From: DATAES01 sp963802415
GTDB taxonomy: Bacteria; Actinomycetota; Acidimicrobiia; Acidimicrobiales; JACDCH01
DNA: 64,000 bases
NCBI GenBank assembly: GCA_963802415.1
Contig: CAWDIH010000001.1
Coordinates: 1,178,001 to 1,242,000 of the forward strand
Reading direction: 5' to 3'
The notes beneath the pieces were generated by a model that was given only the letters and a program-made list of their open reading frames with translations, did not search any database and was not told the origin of the DNA. Below, in pieces: positions 48,904 through 59,342 of this stretch; positions within the stretch are counted from its first letter, which is position 1, and every line of letters starts with the position of its first letter. The translations under genes were made by a program, and so were the position numbers.

Positions 48904-49015
48904 GACGTCTCCTCACTCGTTCCGCCGTCCGGCAGGGTCCTGCCATATCCTCGCAAAACGTGGACCTCGTCGACGCATTGCGGTAACGCGAGCACTTCGA
49001 CGAGGTCCCGGTCTG

Positions 49016-49066
49016 CGAATGTTGGTGCGATTGTGGGGCTATGGCCCACAATCGACCCGAAGTTCG
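49016..49066. repeat. Family A interspersed hairpin, copy A4
   Basis: CGAATGTTGGTGCG, stem GATTGTGGG / CCCACAATC around GCTATGG, then CGACCCGAAGTTCG. Unlike the other copies it lies between divergent genes, so it is not simply a terminator. Its stem differs from A1 by one compensated base pair. Confidence 0.85.
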
Positions 49067-49091
49067 AGGAGGGGACGGAAGGGGGAGCGCG

Positions 49092-49932
49092 ATGTCGACG
49101 GTGTTGTTGACGGGATGTTCGAGCGGGTTCGGGTACCACGCCGCGGTCGAGCTTCGCCCGACAGGGACACGAGGTGTTCGCGACGGTCCGGACGCTCGAG
49201 CGGGCAAAGCCGCTCCAGGACGCCGCCGCCGAAGAAGCGCTCGACCTGCATGTCCTGCGCCTGGACGTGCGTGATGCCGACTCGGTCGAGGGGGCGGTCG
49301 CAGAGGTGGTCGAACGCTCCCGCCGGATCGACGTCTGCGTCAACAACGCCGGAATCGAGCTACGCGGACCGATCGAGGAGTGCAGCGACGACGAGGTGCT
49401 CGTGCAGTTCGACACGAATGTGTTCGGTCTGTTGCGCGTCGTTCGCGCCGTCATACCTGTCATGCGCGATCAAGGCGGTGGCGTCATCGTCAACGTCGGC
49501 TCGATCGCGGGGCTCGTGTCGCGGCCCTTCGGTGGCATCTATGCGGCGTCGAAGCACGCGGTCGAAGCGATCACCGAAGCATTGCACTTCGAATGCGGGC
49601 TGTGGAACATCCGCCTCGCAGTGGTCGAGCCGGGCCAGTTCGAGACCGAACTCGCCAACAACGCGATCACTGCGGCACGCTTCACCGCGAGCTCCCCGTA
49701 CAAGGAGGTGGCCGATCGGTTGGACACGGCCCTCCGTACGCTGGCGCCCGATGGCAAGCCGGCACCGCCCGAAGTCGTCGCCGACGCCATCGTCTCCGTT
49801 GCGGAGGACGACGACGCGCGCCTCCGCCATCTCGTCGGTGCCGACGCCGAGCTCATCTGGTCCGTCCGCAACGGCAGCGACTTCGAGGAGTACGAGCAAA
49901 CGATGCGTTCGGCAATCAACTTCTGGGACTGA
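49092..49932 (+). CDS. Short-chain dehydrogenase/reductase, one frameshift
   Basis: A classical SDR of about 279 residues: MSTVLLTGCSSGFGYHAAVEL (NAD(P) motif T-G-x-x-x-G-x-G), CVNNAGIELRGPIEE, VNVGSIAGLVSRPFGGIYAASKHAVEAITEAL (Ser, Tyr-x-x-x-Lys). The frame breaks near 49152 (ELR then QGHEVFATVRTLERA in the next frame). AAGGGGGAG lies just before ATG 49092. It is typical of NAD(P)-dependent oxidoreductases acting on small alcohols or ketones; the substrate is unknown. It overlaps the next gene, on the other strand, by 17 bp. Confidence 0.85.
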
Positions 49933-51124
49933 CTACAGGCGCACGCGCGGGGCTGAGGCGGTCCAGCTCCAGCCAGTCCGCCATGGAACGGAGCACGGCC
50001 TCGAGCTCGCCGGCGACGATCTTCGCCCGCAACGGCTCCATGTGCGGCTGTTCGAGGTGAATGCCGAGGACGAGAAGCATCGACTGCTTGCGATCGGCCT
50101 TGAGATCGACCCGCCCGACGAGCTCGTCGCCGAGTAGGAACGGCAACACGTAGTAGCCGTGCACGCGCTCCGCGGCGGGCGTGTACAGCTCGATCCGATA
50201 GCGCATGCCGAAAAGACGCTCCGTCCGTTCGCGCGCCCACACCAACGAGTCGAACGGCGACAGCAATGCCCGTGCATGCACCCGCCGAGGGATGCGCGGA
50301 CTTGCGTGCAGGAACGCGGGCTGCCGCCATCCCTCGACCCGCGGGGAACCAAGTCCCCCGCCTCGACGAGCTCCGCCAGTCTCGGCTTCGCCTCGTTGAC
50401 TCCGATCCGGAAGTAGTCGGCGATGTCGCGCGCAGTGCCGATGCCGAGCCACGAGGCAGACGCCAGGAGCAACGCACGTTGCGCGTCCTCGTCGCTCGGC
50501 GTCGGTGTGGCCAGCACGTCCGCCGGCAGCACTCGGTCGCTCACGTCGTAGAGGCGTTCGAAGTTGCGTCCCCGACCGGCCGCCGCGACATCTCCCGTGT
50601 AGAAGAGCCATTCGAGGACGGACTTGCCGTACGCCCAGCCCCACCACGGGCCTCGCTTCGCCCCCGGATCGCTGAGCTGCGACGCGGCGATCGGGCCCCG
50701 TTCCCCGACCTCGGCCAGCACAGCCTCGACGTAGCCCGGTCGCTCGCGTCGCATGAGGTCGACCACTCGGAACGGACGGGTTCGCGCTCGTTCCATCCGC
50801 CAGCGCAGGAGGGGATGGAATCGGACCGGCACGAAGGAGGCCATGTGGCCCCAGTACTCGAACAGCTCGCGGCTGCGTTCCGCGAGATCCGTGAGCGCGG
50901 CGCGGGGGTACGGCCCGAGGCGAGAGAACAGCGGGAGCTCGTGGGATCGGACGAGCACGTTCACCGAGTCGATCTGGAGGACTCCCACTCGACCCAGCCC
51001 GCGTCGGACGTGGCGGAGATCGACGCGCCCCGAGGGCCTCGGATCAGCGAACCCCTGCGCGGCAAGTCCGATCCGACGGGCCGTCGAGTTGGAGATGCCG
51101 TCCGCCGGTCCGCGGACGTCTCAC
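49916..51124 (-). CDS. YcaQ/AlkZ-like HTH_42 DNA glycosylase-type protein, frameshifted
   Basis: About 402 residues after repairing two breaks (near 51095 and 50340). The opening RRIGLAAQGFADPRPSGRVDLRHVRRGLGRVGVLQIDSVNVLVRSHELPLFSRLGPY is the HTH_42 family N-terminus; FEYWGHMASFVPVRFHPLLRWRM and KRGPWWGWAYGKSVLEWLFYTGDV follow; then ALLSPFDSLVWARERTERLFGMRYRIELY and GYYVLPFLLGDELVGRVDLKADRK. Characterised relatives (Streptomyces AlkZ, E. coli YcaQ) unhook DNA interstrand crosslinks. GTG 51124. Confidence 0.8.
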
Positions 51125-51176
51125 CCTAGCGAGCGATAGGTTGCGCGACCGGAACGAGAGTCATTGGAGGCAATTG

Positions 51177-51368
51177 ATGAAGGTCGTGGTCGACTTCGAT
51201 TTGTGCGAGAGCAACGCGCTCTGCATGCAGGCCGCGCCAGAGGTCTTCGAGGTCCGAGACGACGACTTCCTCTACGTGCTGCAGGAGAACCCGCCGGAAG
51301 AGCTGCGCAGCAAAGTCGAAGAAGCCGTTCGCCGCTGCCCGAAGCAGGCCATCACGCTCGAGGGATAG
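51177..51368 (+). CDS. 3Fe-4S-type ferredoxin
   Basis: A 63-residue ferredoxin. Cluster ligands are Cys10 and Cys16 in FDLCESNALCMQAAPEVFEV and the last Cys in RRCPKQAI (near 55); the four-Cys pattern is reduced to three, as in the ferredoxins that feed cytochrome P450s. TGGAGG lies just before ATG 51177. It ends in TAG, and the next gene continues in the same frame with no ordinary start codon. Confidence 0.9.
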   Translation: MKVVVDFDLCESNALCMQAAPEVFEVRDDDFLYVLQENPPEELRSKVEEAVRRCPKQAITLEG

Positions 51369-51371
51369 ACG

Positions 51372-52549
51372 CTGGACGCGATCGCGGTCGTCGGCGCGTC
51401 GCTGGCCGGCTTCCGCGCTGTCGAGGCGCTTCGCGAGGAGGGCTTCTCCGGCACCATCACGGTGATCGGAGCGGAGCCCCACCTTCCGTACGACCGTCCG
51501 CCCCTGTCGAAGCACGTCCTCGCAGGTACGTGGGACCTCGACCGCCTGCCCCTCGCCGCAGTCGGCGTCGACCACATGGATGTGGAGTGGCGGCTCGGAG
51601 TCCCGGCACGTGCACTCGATCTCGACGCGCGCGAAGGTCGAGCTCGAGGACGGGTCCGTGGTCTCGTTCGACGGGCTCGTCATCGCCACCGGAGCCAGGG
51701 TCCGCACGTTGCCGGGGCAGCCTGACCTTGCCGGGATCCACGCCCTGCGCACGCTCGATGACTGCCTGTCCCTGCGAGCTGATCTCGAAGCCAGGCCGTC
51801 GCGTGTCGTCGTCGTCGGAGCCGGATTCATCGGTGCCGAAGTCGCGGCAACGGCTCGCCAGCGCGGCCTCGACGTCACGTTGCTCGAGGCACTCGAGGTG
51901 CCGTTGCAGCGCGTGCTCGGCGACAGCATGGGCTCGGTGTGCGCTGAGCTCCACCGCGAGCAGGGTGTTGACCTTCGTCTGTCGAGTGGGGTGGACGCGT
52001 TCGTCGACGATGGCAGGGGCCGAGTGGCGGGCGTCGTGCTGTCGGACGGCACGAAGGTGGACGCCGACGTCGTCGTGGTGGGCGTAGGCGTCGTCCCCAA
52101 CACCGAATGGCTGGAGGGCTCGGGTCTGCGCATCGACAACGGCGTGGTTTGCGACGAGACCTGCCTGGCCGCGCCGGGCGTGGTGGCCGCCGGTGACGTC
52201 GCTCGATGGCCGAACCGCCGGTTCGGCGAGGTCATGCGAGTCGAGCATTGGGAGAACGCCCAGGAACAAGGCGCGGCATGCGGCTCGCCGCCTGCTCGGC
52301 GACACCGCGCCGTACGAGCCCGTGCCGTGGTTCTGGTCCGACCAGTACGACCGCAAGATCCAACTCGCAGGTCGCAGCGGGCCGGACGACGAGGTCCGCA
52401 TCGTCGACGGCTCGATCGAGGACCGCCACTTCGTCGCGGTGTACGGCCGAGCAGGCCGGCTCGTCGGCGTGCTCGGGATGAACCGGCCCCGCCCCGTGAT
52501 GCAGTACCGCCAGCTCATCGCCGACGGCGCATCGTGGGACGACGTCTGA
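51372..52549 (+). CDS. Ferredoxin reductase (FAD/NAD-dependent), two frameshifts
   Basis: A class I-type ferredoxin reductase of about 392 residues. FAD Rossmann site AIAVVGASLAGFRAVEAL, then EPHLPYDRPPLSKHVL; NAD site RVVVVGAGFIGAEVAATARQRGLDVTLLEA; second FAD block CLAAPGVVAAGDVARWPNRRFGE; C-terminal WFWSDQYDRKIQLAGR. Breaks near 51635 and 52278. The first Rossmann strand begins right after the TAG of the ferredoxin, in the same frame, with only a CTG (51372) as possible start. Partner of the ferredoxin in electron transfer to a P450 or other oxygenase; none is seen in this window. Confidence 0.85.
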
Positions 52550-52563
52550 TTCGGTCCCCGGCC

Positions 52564-52736
52564 GCTCATTGTCGCTTCAGCCACCGAAACCGGTTGGTGA
52601 GTCGACACAGAACGTCGGGCGTTGACTCTGTGTCGACGTAGCCACCAGAACCGTGGCCCAGTCGACACAGACTGCGCCGACGGGGGCTCTGTGTCGACTC
52701 AGCCACTGAAATCGGTCGCTGAGTCGACAATGTGCG
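52564..52736. repeat. Family B multi-hairpin element, copy B3
   Basis: About 173 bp from GCTCATTGTCG to CGACAATGTGCGA. Three hairpin units based on GTCGACTCAGCCACTGAA / GGTCGCTGAGTCGAC, with spacers. It lies between the ferredoxin reductase stop and the thioredoxin-like gene. Same order and ends as B2. Confidence 0.85.
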
Positions 52737-52796
52737 AGCACGCGGGCTTCGGCGACCTGACGTAACAGTGCGTCATTCGACGGTGACAATGACGCT

Positions 52797-53834
52797 GTGA
52801 GCCGGCGCCTCTATCTCGTCGCCTTCGCGGCCGTGGCCGTGATCGCAGCCCTGTCGGTGTACGTGGCGACCAGGGTCGAGCCGAAGGACCTCGGTGGCGC
52901 CGGCGATCTCTCGGTGAAAGCGAAGTCCGTGCCGTCCCTCGCCGCGGCCAAGGGATGGATCAACTCGTCGCCGCTGACGCCCGACGACCTCCGAGGCAAG
53001 GTCGTCGTCTACGACTTCTGGACGTACTCGTGTGTCAATTGCGTCCGGACGCTTCCCCACCTGAAAGCCTTGTACGACAGATACGGGAGTCAGGGGCTGG
53101 TCATCGTCGGCATCCACTCGCCGGAGTTCGACTTCGAGAAGAACCACGACAACGTCCAGAAGGCGGTTCGACAATTGGACGTGACGTGGCCGGTGGCGCT
53201 CGACGACGGCATGGCGATCTGGAACTCGTTCAAGAACAACTACTGGCCGGAGGAATACCTCACCGATCGCGACGGACGGTTGCGCCAGGTGTACATCGGC
53301 GAAGGCGAGTACGACCAGAAGGAGGACGACGTCCGCACGCTCCTCGGCGTGCCGTCGAACTCGCCGCGCGCCGCCGACGCCGGACCTGATCAAGCGCAGA
53401 CCGCGGTACAGACCCCCGAGATTCATTTCGGCCTGTCGTTCGGCGCGCAACAGTTCTCGTCGTCGCCGCAACAGCTCGCCGAAGGGACGACCGCGTTCAC
53501 CGCGCCGTCCTCCGTTCCTGAGGACACCTTCGCACTGGAGGGGGATTGGAACGTCGCCGGCCAGGGCGTCACGTCCGCCTCCACGGACGCGGCGATCGCG
53601 CTTCGGTACCGAGCGACCGAGGTGAGCATCGTCGCCGGCGCGGGTCCTGGCGTGGCGCCGGTGATGCTGGCGGTGGAACTCGATGGTGTGGCGCAGCCGC
53701 CGGTGACCGTCACCGGTGACGATCTCTACCGGGTTCTGTCCAACGGACCGACCGGTGTGCACGACCTCGTGCTCCGTCCGATGACGACAGGCTTCCGAGC
53801 CTTCTCGTTCACGTTCGGCAGCGGTCAGAAATAG
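52797..53834 (+). CDS. Membrane-anchored thioredoxin-like protein (DipZ C-terminal half type)
   Basis: A 345-residue protein: N-terminal anchor LYLVAFAAVAVIAALSVYVA (about 5-24), then a redoxin domain with the active site DFWTYSCVNCVRTLPHL (C79-V-N-C82) and the GIHSPEFDFEKNHDNVQKAVRQLDVTWPVALDDG block typical of DipZ/TlpA redoxins, then a C-terminal beta-sandwich (about 205-340) with a carbohydrate-binding-like look, as in DipZ. GTG 52797. Followed by a CcdA-like gene after 9 bp. It would pass reducing power to exported proteins. Confidence 0.85.
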   Translation: MSRRLYLVAFAAVAVIAALSVYVATRVEPKDLGGAGDLSVKAKSVPSLAAAKGWINSSPLTPDDLRGKVVVYDFWTYSCVNCVRTLPHLKALYDRYGSQGLVIVGIHSPEFDFEKNHDNVQKAVRQLDVTWPVALDDGMAIWNSFKNNYWPEEYLTDRDGRLRQVYIGEGEYDQKEDDVRTLLGVPSNSPRAADAGPDQAQTAVQTPEIHFGLSFGAQQFSSSPQQLAEGTTAFTAPSSVPEDTFALEGDWNVAGQGVTSASTDAAIALRYRATEVSIVAGAGPGVAPVMLAVELDGVAQPPVTVTGDDLYRVLSNGPTGVHDLVLRPMTTGFRAFSFTFGSGQK

Positions 53835-53843
53835 GCGGCTCGC

Positions 53844-54548
53844 GTGATCACGGATTACGTCGCGCTCTTCGGGGCGGGCGTGGCGTCGTTCCTCGCACCT
53901 TGTCTCGTCCCGCTCGTCCCCGCGTACCTCGGGATGATCGTCGGCGAGTCGGGTGACCGCGGTGACACCGCGGCCGCGGTGCCGGCGACGATCATCTTCA
54001 TCGCCGGCTTCGCCGCGGTGTTCGCTGGGCTCGGTGTGGCTGCCGGCTCGATCGGTTCGTCGTTGAGCTCCGTACAGGACGTGCTGCAGCGCGTCGGCGG
54101 TGTGATCGTGGTCGTGCTCGGTCTCGTCCTTCTGGGCGTCGTGCGCGGTCGCGCGGTACAGGAGCGTCGGCTGATCACGCGGCTGCCGAACGTCGGCGGC
54201 TCGGCAAGGCCACTGGTGCTCGGTGTTGCGTTCGGCGCCGCCTGGAGCCCGTGTGTCGGACCATTGCTCGGCGCGGCGCTCGTCGTAGCGGCCCACGACG
54301 GCGAACCGGTGCGCGGTGGGCTGCTGTTGCTCGCCTACGCCGCTGGCATCGGTGTGCCGTTCCTTCTCGCGTCGCTCGGCCTCGCCGCGTCACCGGGCAT
54401 CGCGGCGCGAGTGCGACGGATCGGTCCTGCGCTCGAGCGCGTCGGTGGTGTCCTCCTCGTGGCACTCGGCGTGTTGCTGGCGACGGGCGTGTACGGGCAC
54501 TTCACGTCGTACCTCGCGGAGTTCGCACCCTCGGTCGCCGGCGTCTGA
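53844..54548 (+). CDS. CcdA-type cytochrome c biogenesis/thiol reductant transporter
   Basis: A 234-residue, six-helix membrane protein. Redox Cys motifs: SFLAPCLVPLVPAYLGMIV (helix 1) and AAWSPCVGPLLGAALVVA (helix 4). It carries electrons from cytosolic thioredoxin to extracytoplasmic thioredoxin-like partners. In mycobacteria this half and the previous gene form one DipZ protein; here they are separate, 9 bp apart, in the order redoxin then transporter. GTG 53844. Confidence 0.85.
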   Translation: MITDYVALFGAGVASFLAPCLVPLVPAYLGMIVGESGDRGDTAAAVPATIIFIAGFAAVFAGLGVAAGSIGSSLSSVQDVLQRVGGVIVVVLGLVLLGVVRGRAVQERRLITRLPNVGGSARPLVLGVAFGAAWSPCVGPLLGAALVVAAHDGEPVRGGLLLLAYAAGIGVPFLLASLGLAASPGIAARVRRIGPALERVGGVLLVALGVLLATGVYGHFTSYLAEFAPSVAGV

Positions 54549-54600
54549 CGAACTCCGGGTCGCCGTGGCCGCTATTGCGACCACGGCGCACCAACATTCG
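54549..54600. repeat. Family A interspersed hairpin, copy A5
   Basis: Inverted orientation: CGAACTCCGGGTCG, stem CCGTGGCCGC / GCGACCACGG (one mismatch) around TATT, then CGCACCAACATTCG. It lies between convergent genes. Confidence 0.85.
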
Positions 54601-54608
54601 CAGTGAGT

Positions 54609-55660
54609 TCACCAGGCGAGTGAGAAGCAGCGATCCTCCAGCTCGCCCGGCGACCACGCGCCCCAGACGCCGACTCCGGCACGCGCGGTGCGATCGAGCC
54701 AGGGCAGACACGTCGGGTCGCTGATCCTGCGCACCACCTGACGGATACCGCCTTCGTGCACCGCGTAGCCGGTCCACGTGCCGGGAAAGTCCTTGGTCGA
54801 GCCGACCTCGGTGACCGTGATGCCGGCCCGGTGGTGACGGCGATGGCGGTGGGAGTGGCCCGTGGCGACGAGCGTCGCAGGATGGGCAGACGCGAGGTCG
54901 CGGAGCAAGCGGTAGGACTCGGGTCCGGGAATGCCCGGCGGGACGAATGTCGGGAACCGGTAGCGCTGCGGATGGTGATGCAGCGCGAGGAGGACGCCGG
55001 CCGGCGCGCGCGACGCCACGCGGACGATGTCGGGTGCGAGATGAGCGACGCGGCCGCGGTGTTCGTCCGGAACAGTCGTGTCGGCGAGTACGACGCGAAT
55101 GCCGGGCATGTCGATCACCTCGACCCCGTGCACGAGGTGCAACCCGTGCAACGCGAGCGCGGGTTGCGGTTCGACGAGCCGTGCTTTGCTCACGTCGTGA
55201 TTGCCGGAACCACCGCGACCGCGACGCGGAGGCCCGCCAGAACGTCACCGACCGTGGCCCACTCTTCGGGCGTTCCGTGGTGGGTGAGATCACCCTTCAC
55301 GATCAGCAACTCCGCGCCCCACGCCAGCGCGTCGCGGATGGCGCTACGCATGCAGCGAACGGCATGGGGCACGGGCGCCGGAAACTCCTTCATCGCGCCG
55401 CGGAGGCCGAAGTATTCGCAACCGATGTGCAGGTCGTTGATCGTCGCGATGCGGCACGTCTCCGCCCCCGGCGGCGCCGCGATGGTCGTGACGGTGACGT
55501 CCGTGTCGAGCGCGTCGACGCGCACCTGTTGCGTCGCAGCTGGCTGGAGACCATCGACGAGATGCGTAGCAGGTGCACCGTCGCTGCCGTGCTGCCACGT
55601 GAACTGCACGCGGTCCGGCTCGACGGCGAAGACCCAGGGATCGACGGGCCGGCGTTTCAC
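54609..55660 (-). CDS. Calcineurin-like metallophosphoesterase, one frameshift
   Basis: About 350 residues. Metal-binding motifs: IATINDLHIGCE (D-x-H), LIVKGDLTHHG (G-D), VVPGNHDVSKARL (G-N-H-D; the frame break near 55203 hides it and one G repairs it), LALHHHPQRYRF and ATGHSHRHRRH (G-H-x-H). All five family blocks are present, so it should be active. GTG 55660 overlaps the aminopeptidase stop (GTGA). Substrate unknown; members cleave nucleotides or phosphoproteins. Confidence 0.85.
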
Positions 55661-58259
55661 TCCAGCGCGGTGGCGAGAGCTTCGCGTTCTCGTTGGCGGA
55701 ACGCGACGTTGACCCGAAGTCGCTCGAGATGCTGCGCGAGCGTTCTCTCGCCTTGTGGCAAGGGATGCTCGGCGAAGAACGCGAGAACGTCCTGCGCAAC
55801 CGCCGGCTCGCTGAGGGCTCGGACTCCTTCGGCCATGCGGACCATCGTGTTCGATGGGAACCGCTCGAGAAACGTCGACCAATTCTTGCGGACGAAGTCC
55901 CAGGCCTGTGGTCCGTGCGATCGATTGGTCAGCGCGCGCCCGAGCAGGAACGGCGCGTTTTGCGTTCGCACCTCGGAGAGACTGAGGTCGAGCATCCGCG
56001 AGAACGCCTCGTCGTCCTGGAACTTGGCGAGCGAGTAGAGGTAGCGCATCTCCTCCTGTGGGTTATCTGCCTTCCGGAAGCGCTCGAGGAATGTCTCGAA
56101 GTCCTGGGAATCGCCGCTGTCGGCGATCACGCTCACGGCGGCCACCGCCATCGCAGGATCGACGCTGGTGGGATCGTCGACATACGAGTCGTGCAGCGCG
56201 CGGGCTCGAGCCACGACGTCTTCGTCCGCGCCGCCGATACCGACCAGCTCGAACAGGGTCGCTCTGGTCTCGCGGTCTCGGTCGCTGTCGCCCTCGCTCG
56301 GGGTCCAGCCCATGCGACGGAGCGCCGGTGCGGCAAGCGCCCGCACGGTCGCTTGCAGCCGGACCCGCGTCTCGTCATCGACGATGCGATCGAGCGACCC
56401 GAACGCGCCTGCGAGTCGTTGCCATACCGCGAGGTCGGTGTCGTCCGCGAAGCCGCGAGCCAAGTCGATGAAGTCCGCCGCACTCGACGTGCCTTGAAGC
56501 GCCGACGCGAACGCATCGTCGACGATGTTGTAACGCTCGAGGGGCGTGAGCTCACCGGCGTGCTCGGCGAGCCGGTCGCGAAGCACGCCGCGGTAACGAG
56601 TGCGGTAGAAGCCCGACCCGGCCGCATTGAGGTGCAGCCAGTCAACGGGTTCGGGGAGCTCGACGTCGTGCCGGCGATCGGTGAGCAACACACGCGCCTG
56701 ATCGTCGCGTCCGCCCGTCGACCACCGATACAGGATCGGCACCGCCCACAAGGACTCGTTCTCCCCGGCGTCGTCCCCGTCGACCGGATACCGGAACCGC
56801 TCCTGGCGCAGTCGAAGCGTCCGGTCGCCGACGAGCTCGGCCTCGACCTCGGGGTGGCCGCCCTGGAAGATCCAGCTGTCCATGATCCGGCGCACCGGTT
56901 CGCCGCTCGACGTCCTCGATGGCGTCCCACAGGTCGGTCGTCTCGGTGTTGCCGAGTACTGGTACGGCGAGGTAGTGGCGGATGCCGTCGCGGAACGCGC
57001 TCCTCGCCGAGGTACTGCTCGAGCATCCGCAGGACGGCCGCGCCCTTCTCGTAGGTGAGGACGTCGAACATTCCCTCGGCCTCCTCGGGCGACACGACCT
57101 GGAACTCGATCGGCCGGGTGCGTCGAGGGCGTCGATGTCGAAGGCCGCGGTGCGCGACAGGCCGAAGCTCGACCCACCGCTGCCACTCGGGCCGGAACGC
57201 CTCGGTCGCCTTCATCTCCATGAACGTGGCGAACGCCTCGTTGAGCCAGATGCCGTTCCACCACTTCATCGTCACGAGGTTCCCGAACCACATGTGGGCG
57301 ATCTCGTGGTTGACGACGTCGGCGACGTTCATGGAGCTCGGGCTGGGTGGCGCCGGTCGGGGTCGACGAGCAGCAGCACCTCGCGGAAGGTGATGCAGCC
57401 GTGGTTCTCCATGGCGCCGAAGGCGAAGTCGGGCACGGCGACGAGGTCGCACTTCCCGCCGGGTACGGGATGCCGTAGTAGTCGGTGAACCACTGCAGGC
57501 GCGCACGCGGCGACCTCGAGCGGCGAAGGCGGTGAGGTGCTCTTGCCCGGCGGTGCAGCGACCCGCAGCGGCGTGCCGCCGGCACGTCGACCGCGGTCGG
57601 TGACCTCGAGCGGGCCGACGACGAAGGCGACGAGGTAGGTCGACATCGGCATCGTGTCGGCGAAGGTCGACGCGGCCCGGCGGCCAGCCTCGATCGGCTC
57701 GCGTCGACACTCGGCGCCGTTCGACAGCGCGGTGAGGCCTTCGGGCACGACGAGGCGTGACGGCGAAGGTCGGCCTTCAGCTCGGGCTCGTCCCAGCACG
57801 GGAACGCCTTGCGGGCGATGCGTCGCCTCCATCTGCGTCGGTGGCGATGACCTGCTCGTCGCCCGACGTCGTCGGTGAACGTCGACCGGTAGAAGCCGGT
57901 GAGCTTGTCGTTGAGGACGCCCCGGAAGCGGGCGTGCACGACGGCCAGGCGCCGGCGGTGCGAGCGGCTCGGTCAGCGACAGGAAGGCCCGCTCGGTCGG
58001 CTCCGTCGTCGACGGAGCCCGTCGGCGTCGAGCCCGTGCCGTCGCGGCCGCTCGACCCAGGCCTCGTCGATCTCGAGCTCGAGGGCGTTGAGCACGATCT
58101 CGTCGACGGGCTCGTGGACGTCGACGTCGATGGCGCACGGTGCCGGCGAACGTGGCGGCGTCGAGGTCGGGGCCAGCTCCAGGTCGTAGCGGCGACGGGC
58201 ATGACCGTCGTCGGCAGCCGGTACGGGTCGAGCTCGGCATGGGTATCGACGCTACCCAC
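55657..58259 (-). CDS. pepN: Aminopeptidase N (M1 zinc metallopeptidase), heavily frameshifted
   Basis: An M1 aminopeptidase of about 865 residues. The zinc site HEIAHMWFGNLVTMKWWNGIWLNEAFAT (HEXXH with Glu 18 residues later) and the ERAP1-like C-terminal helical domain are seen. Residues coded by 55657-56800 are one clean frame; from about 56815 to the GTG at 58259 the frame breaks more than ten times. Third-position GC also rises sharply at that point, to almost only G/C. This suggests that the front of the gene derives from a different strain or read population than its end. Cytosolic peptide degradation. Confidence 0.85.
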
Positions 58260-58301
58260 GGATGACGGAGGCTGGACGGCGGCCGAGTACGGTCCGCGCC
58301 C

Positions 58302-59342
58302 GTGCCCGACGTGCTCGCCATCGGCAACGCCATCGTCGACGTGATCGCCCACGCCGACGACGCGTTCCTCGTCGAGCCCAGGATCTCGTCAAGGGCTCGA
58401 TGCAGCTGATCGACGCCGAGCGAGCGGAGTCGCTGTACGCGGCCATGGGCCCCGGCATCGAGACCTCCGGCGGCTCGGCCGCCAACACCGCGGTCGGGCG
58501 TCGCCTCCCTCGGCGGCACGCGCCGCCTTCATCGGCAAGGTGCGCGACGACCAGCTCGGCGAGGTGTTCCGTCACGACCTCCGCGCCGTCGGCGTGGAGT
58601 TCGACGTGCCGCCGGCGCCGGCGGCGGAAGGCCCGAGCCGACCGGCGCGTCGCTGATCGTGGTGACCGCCCGACGCCCAGCGCACGATGAACACCCACCT
58701 CGGCATCGCCGGCCAGGTGCGCATCGACGACGTCGACGCCGACCTCGTCGGCGTCCGTCGAGCGTCGTCTACGCCGAGGGCTACCTCTGGGACACCCGAA
58801 CCGGGGCAGGACGCGATCACGGCGACGATGCGACCTCGCCCGCGACGCGGGCGACAACGGTGCGCTGCACGCTGTCCGACAGTTCTGCGTCGACCGCCAC
58901 CGCGACGAGTTCCTCGAGCTGCTCCGACACTCGGATCGACGTCCTGTTCGCCAACGAGGCCGAGATCATCGGTCGCTGTACGAGGTCGAGCACGTTCGAC
59001 GAGGCCATCGAGCGGTTCCGGGGCCAGGTGCCGGCCTCGGCTTCCTGACCTGCGGGGCGCGGCTCGGTCGTCGTCGTCCGACGACGACGTGGTCGCACGT
59101 CGTCGGCGCCGACCCGTCGAGGCCGGGTGGTCGACACCACCGGCGCCGGCGACCATGTACGCCGCCGGCGCGCTCTACGGGCTCGCCCGCGGCTTCGACC
59201 TCGCGACCTGCGCCCGGCTCGGCTCGCTGGCCGCCGCCGAGGTCATCACCCACATCGGCCCCCGCCCCCACGCCGAGCTCCGCGCCCTGGCTCGCGAAGT
59301 CGCGGCATCGATTCGCCGCGGTCACGCGGCGTCGTCCTGTGA
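58302..59342 (+). CDS. PfkB-family kinase (adenosine kinase-like), frameshifted
   Basis: A ribokinase-fold sugar/nucleoside kinase. The N-terminal box VLAIGNAIVDVIAH, ETSGGSAANTAVGVASLGG and the C-terminal anion-hole motif DTTGAGD are all present, and the LYAAMGPGIETSGGSAANT spacing is typical of adenosine-kinase-like proteins. At least six frame breaks. Starts at GTG 58302; ends in TGA at 59340-59342 overlapping the TetR start. Phosphorylates a sugar or nucleoside with ATP; substrate unknown. Confidence 0.75.

Noticed and set aside
52772..52793. GTCATT-N10-AATGAC just before the thioredoxin-like gene as another operator
   Set aside because: Six-bp arms with a long spacer, only one copy, 3 bp from the start codon; not enough to separate from chance.
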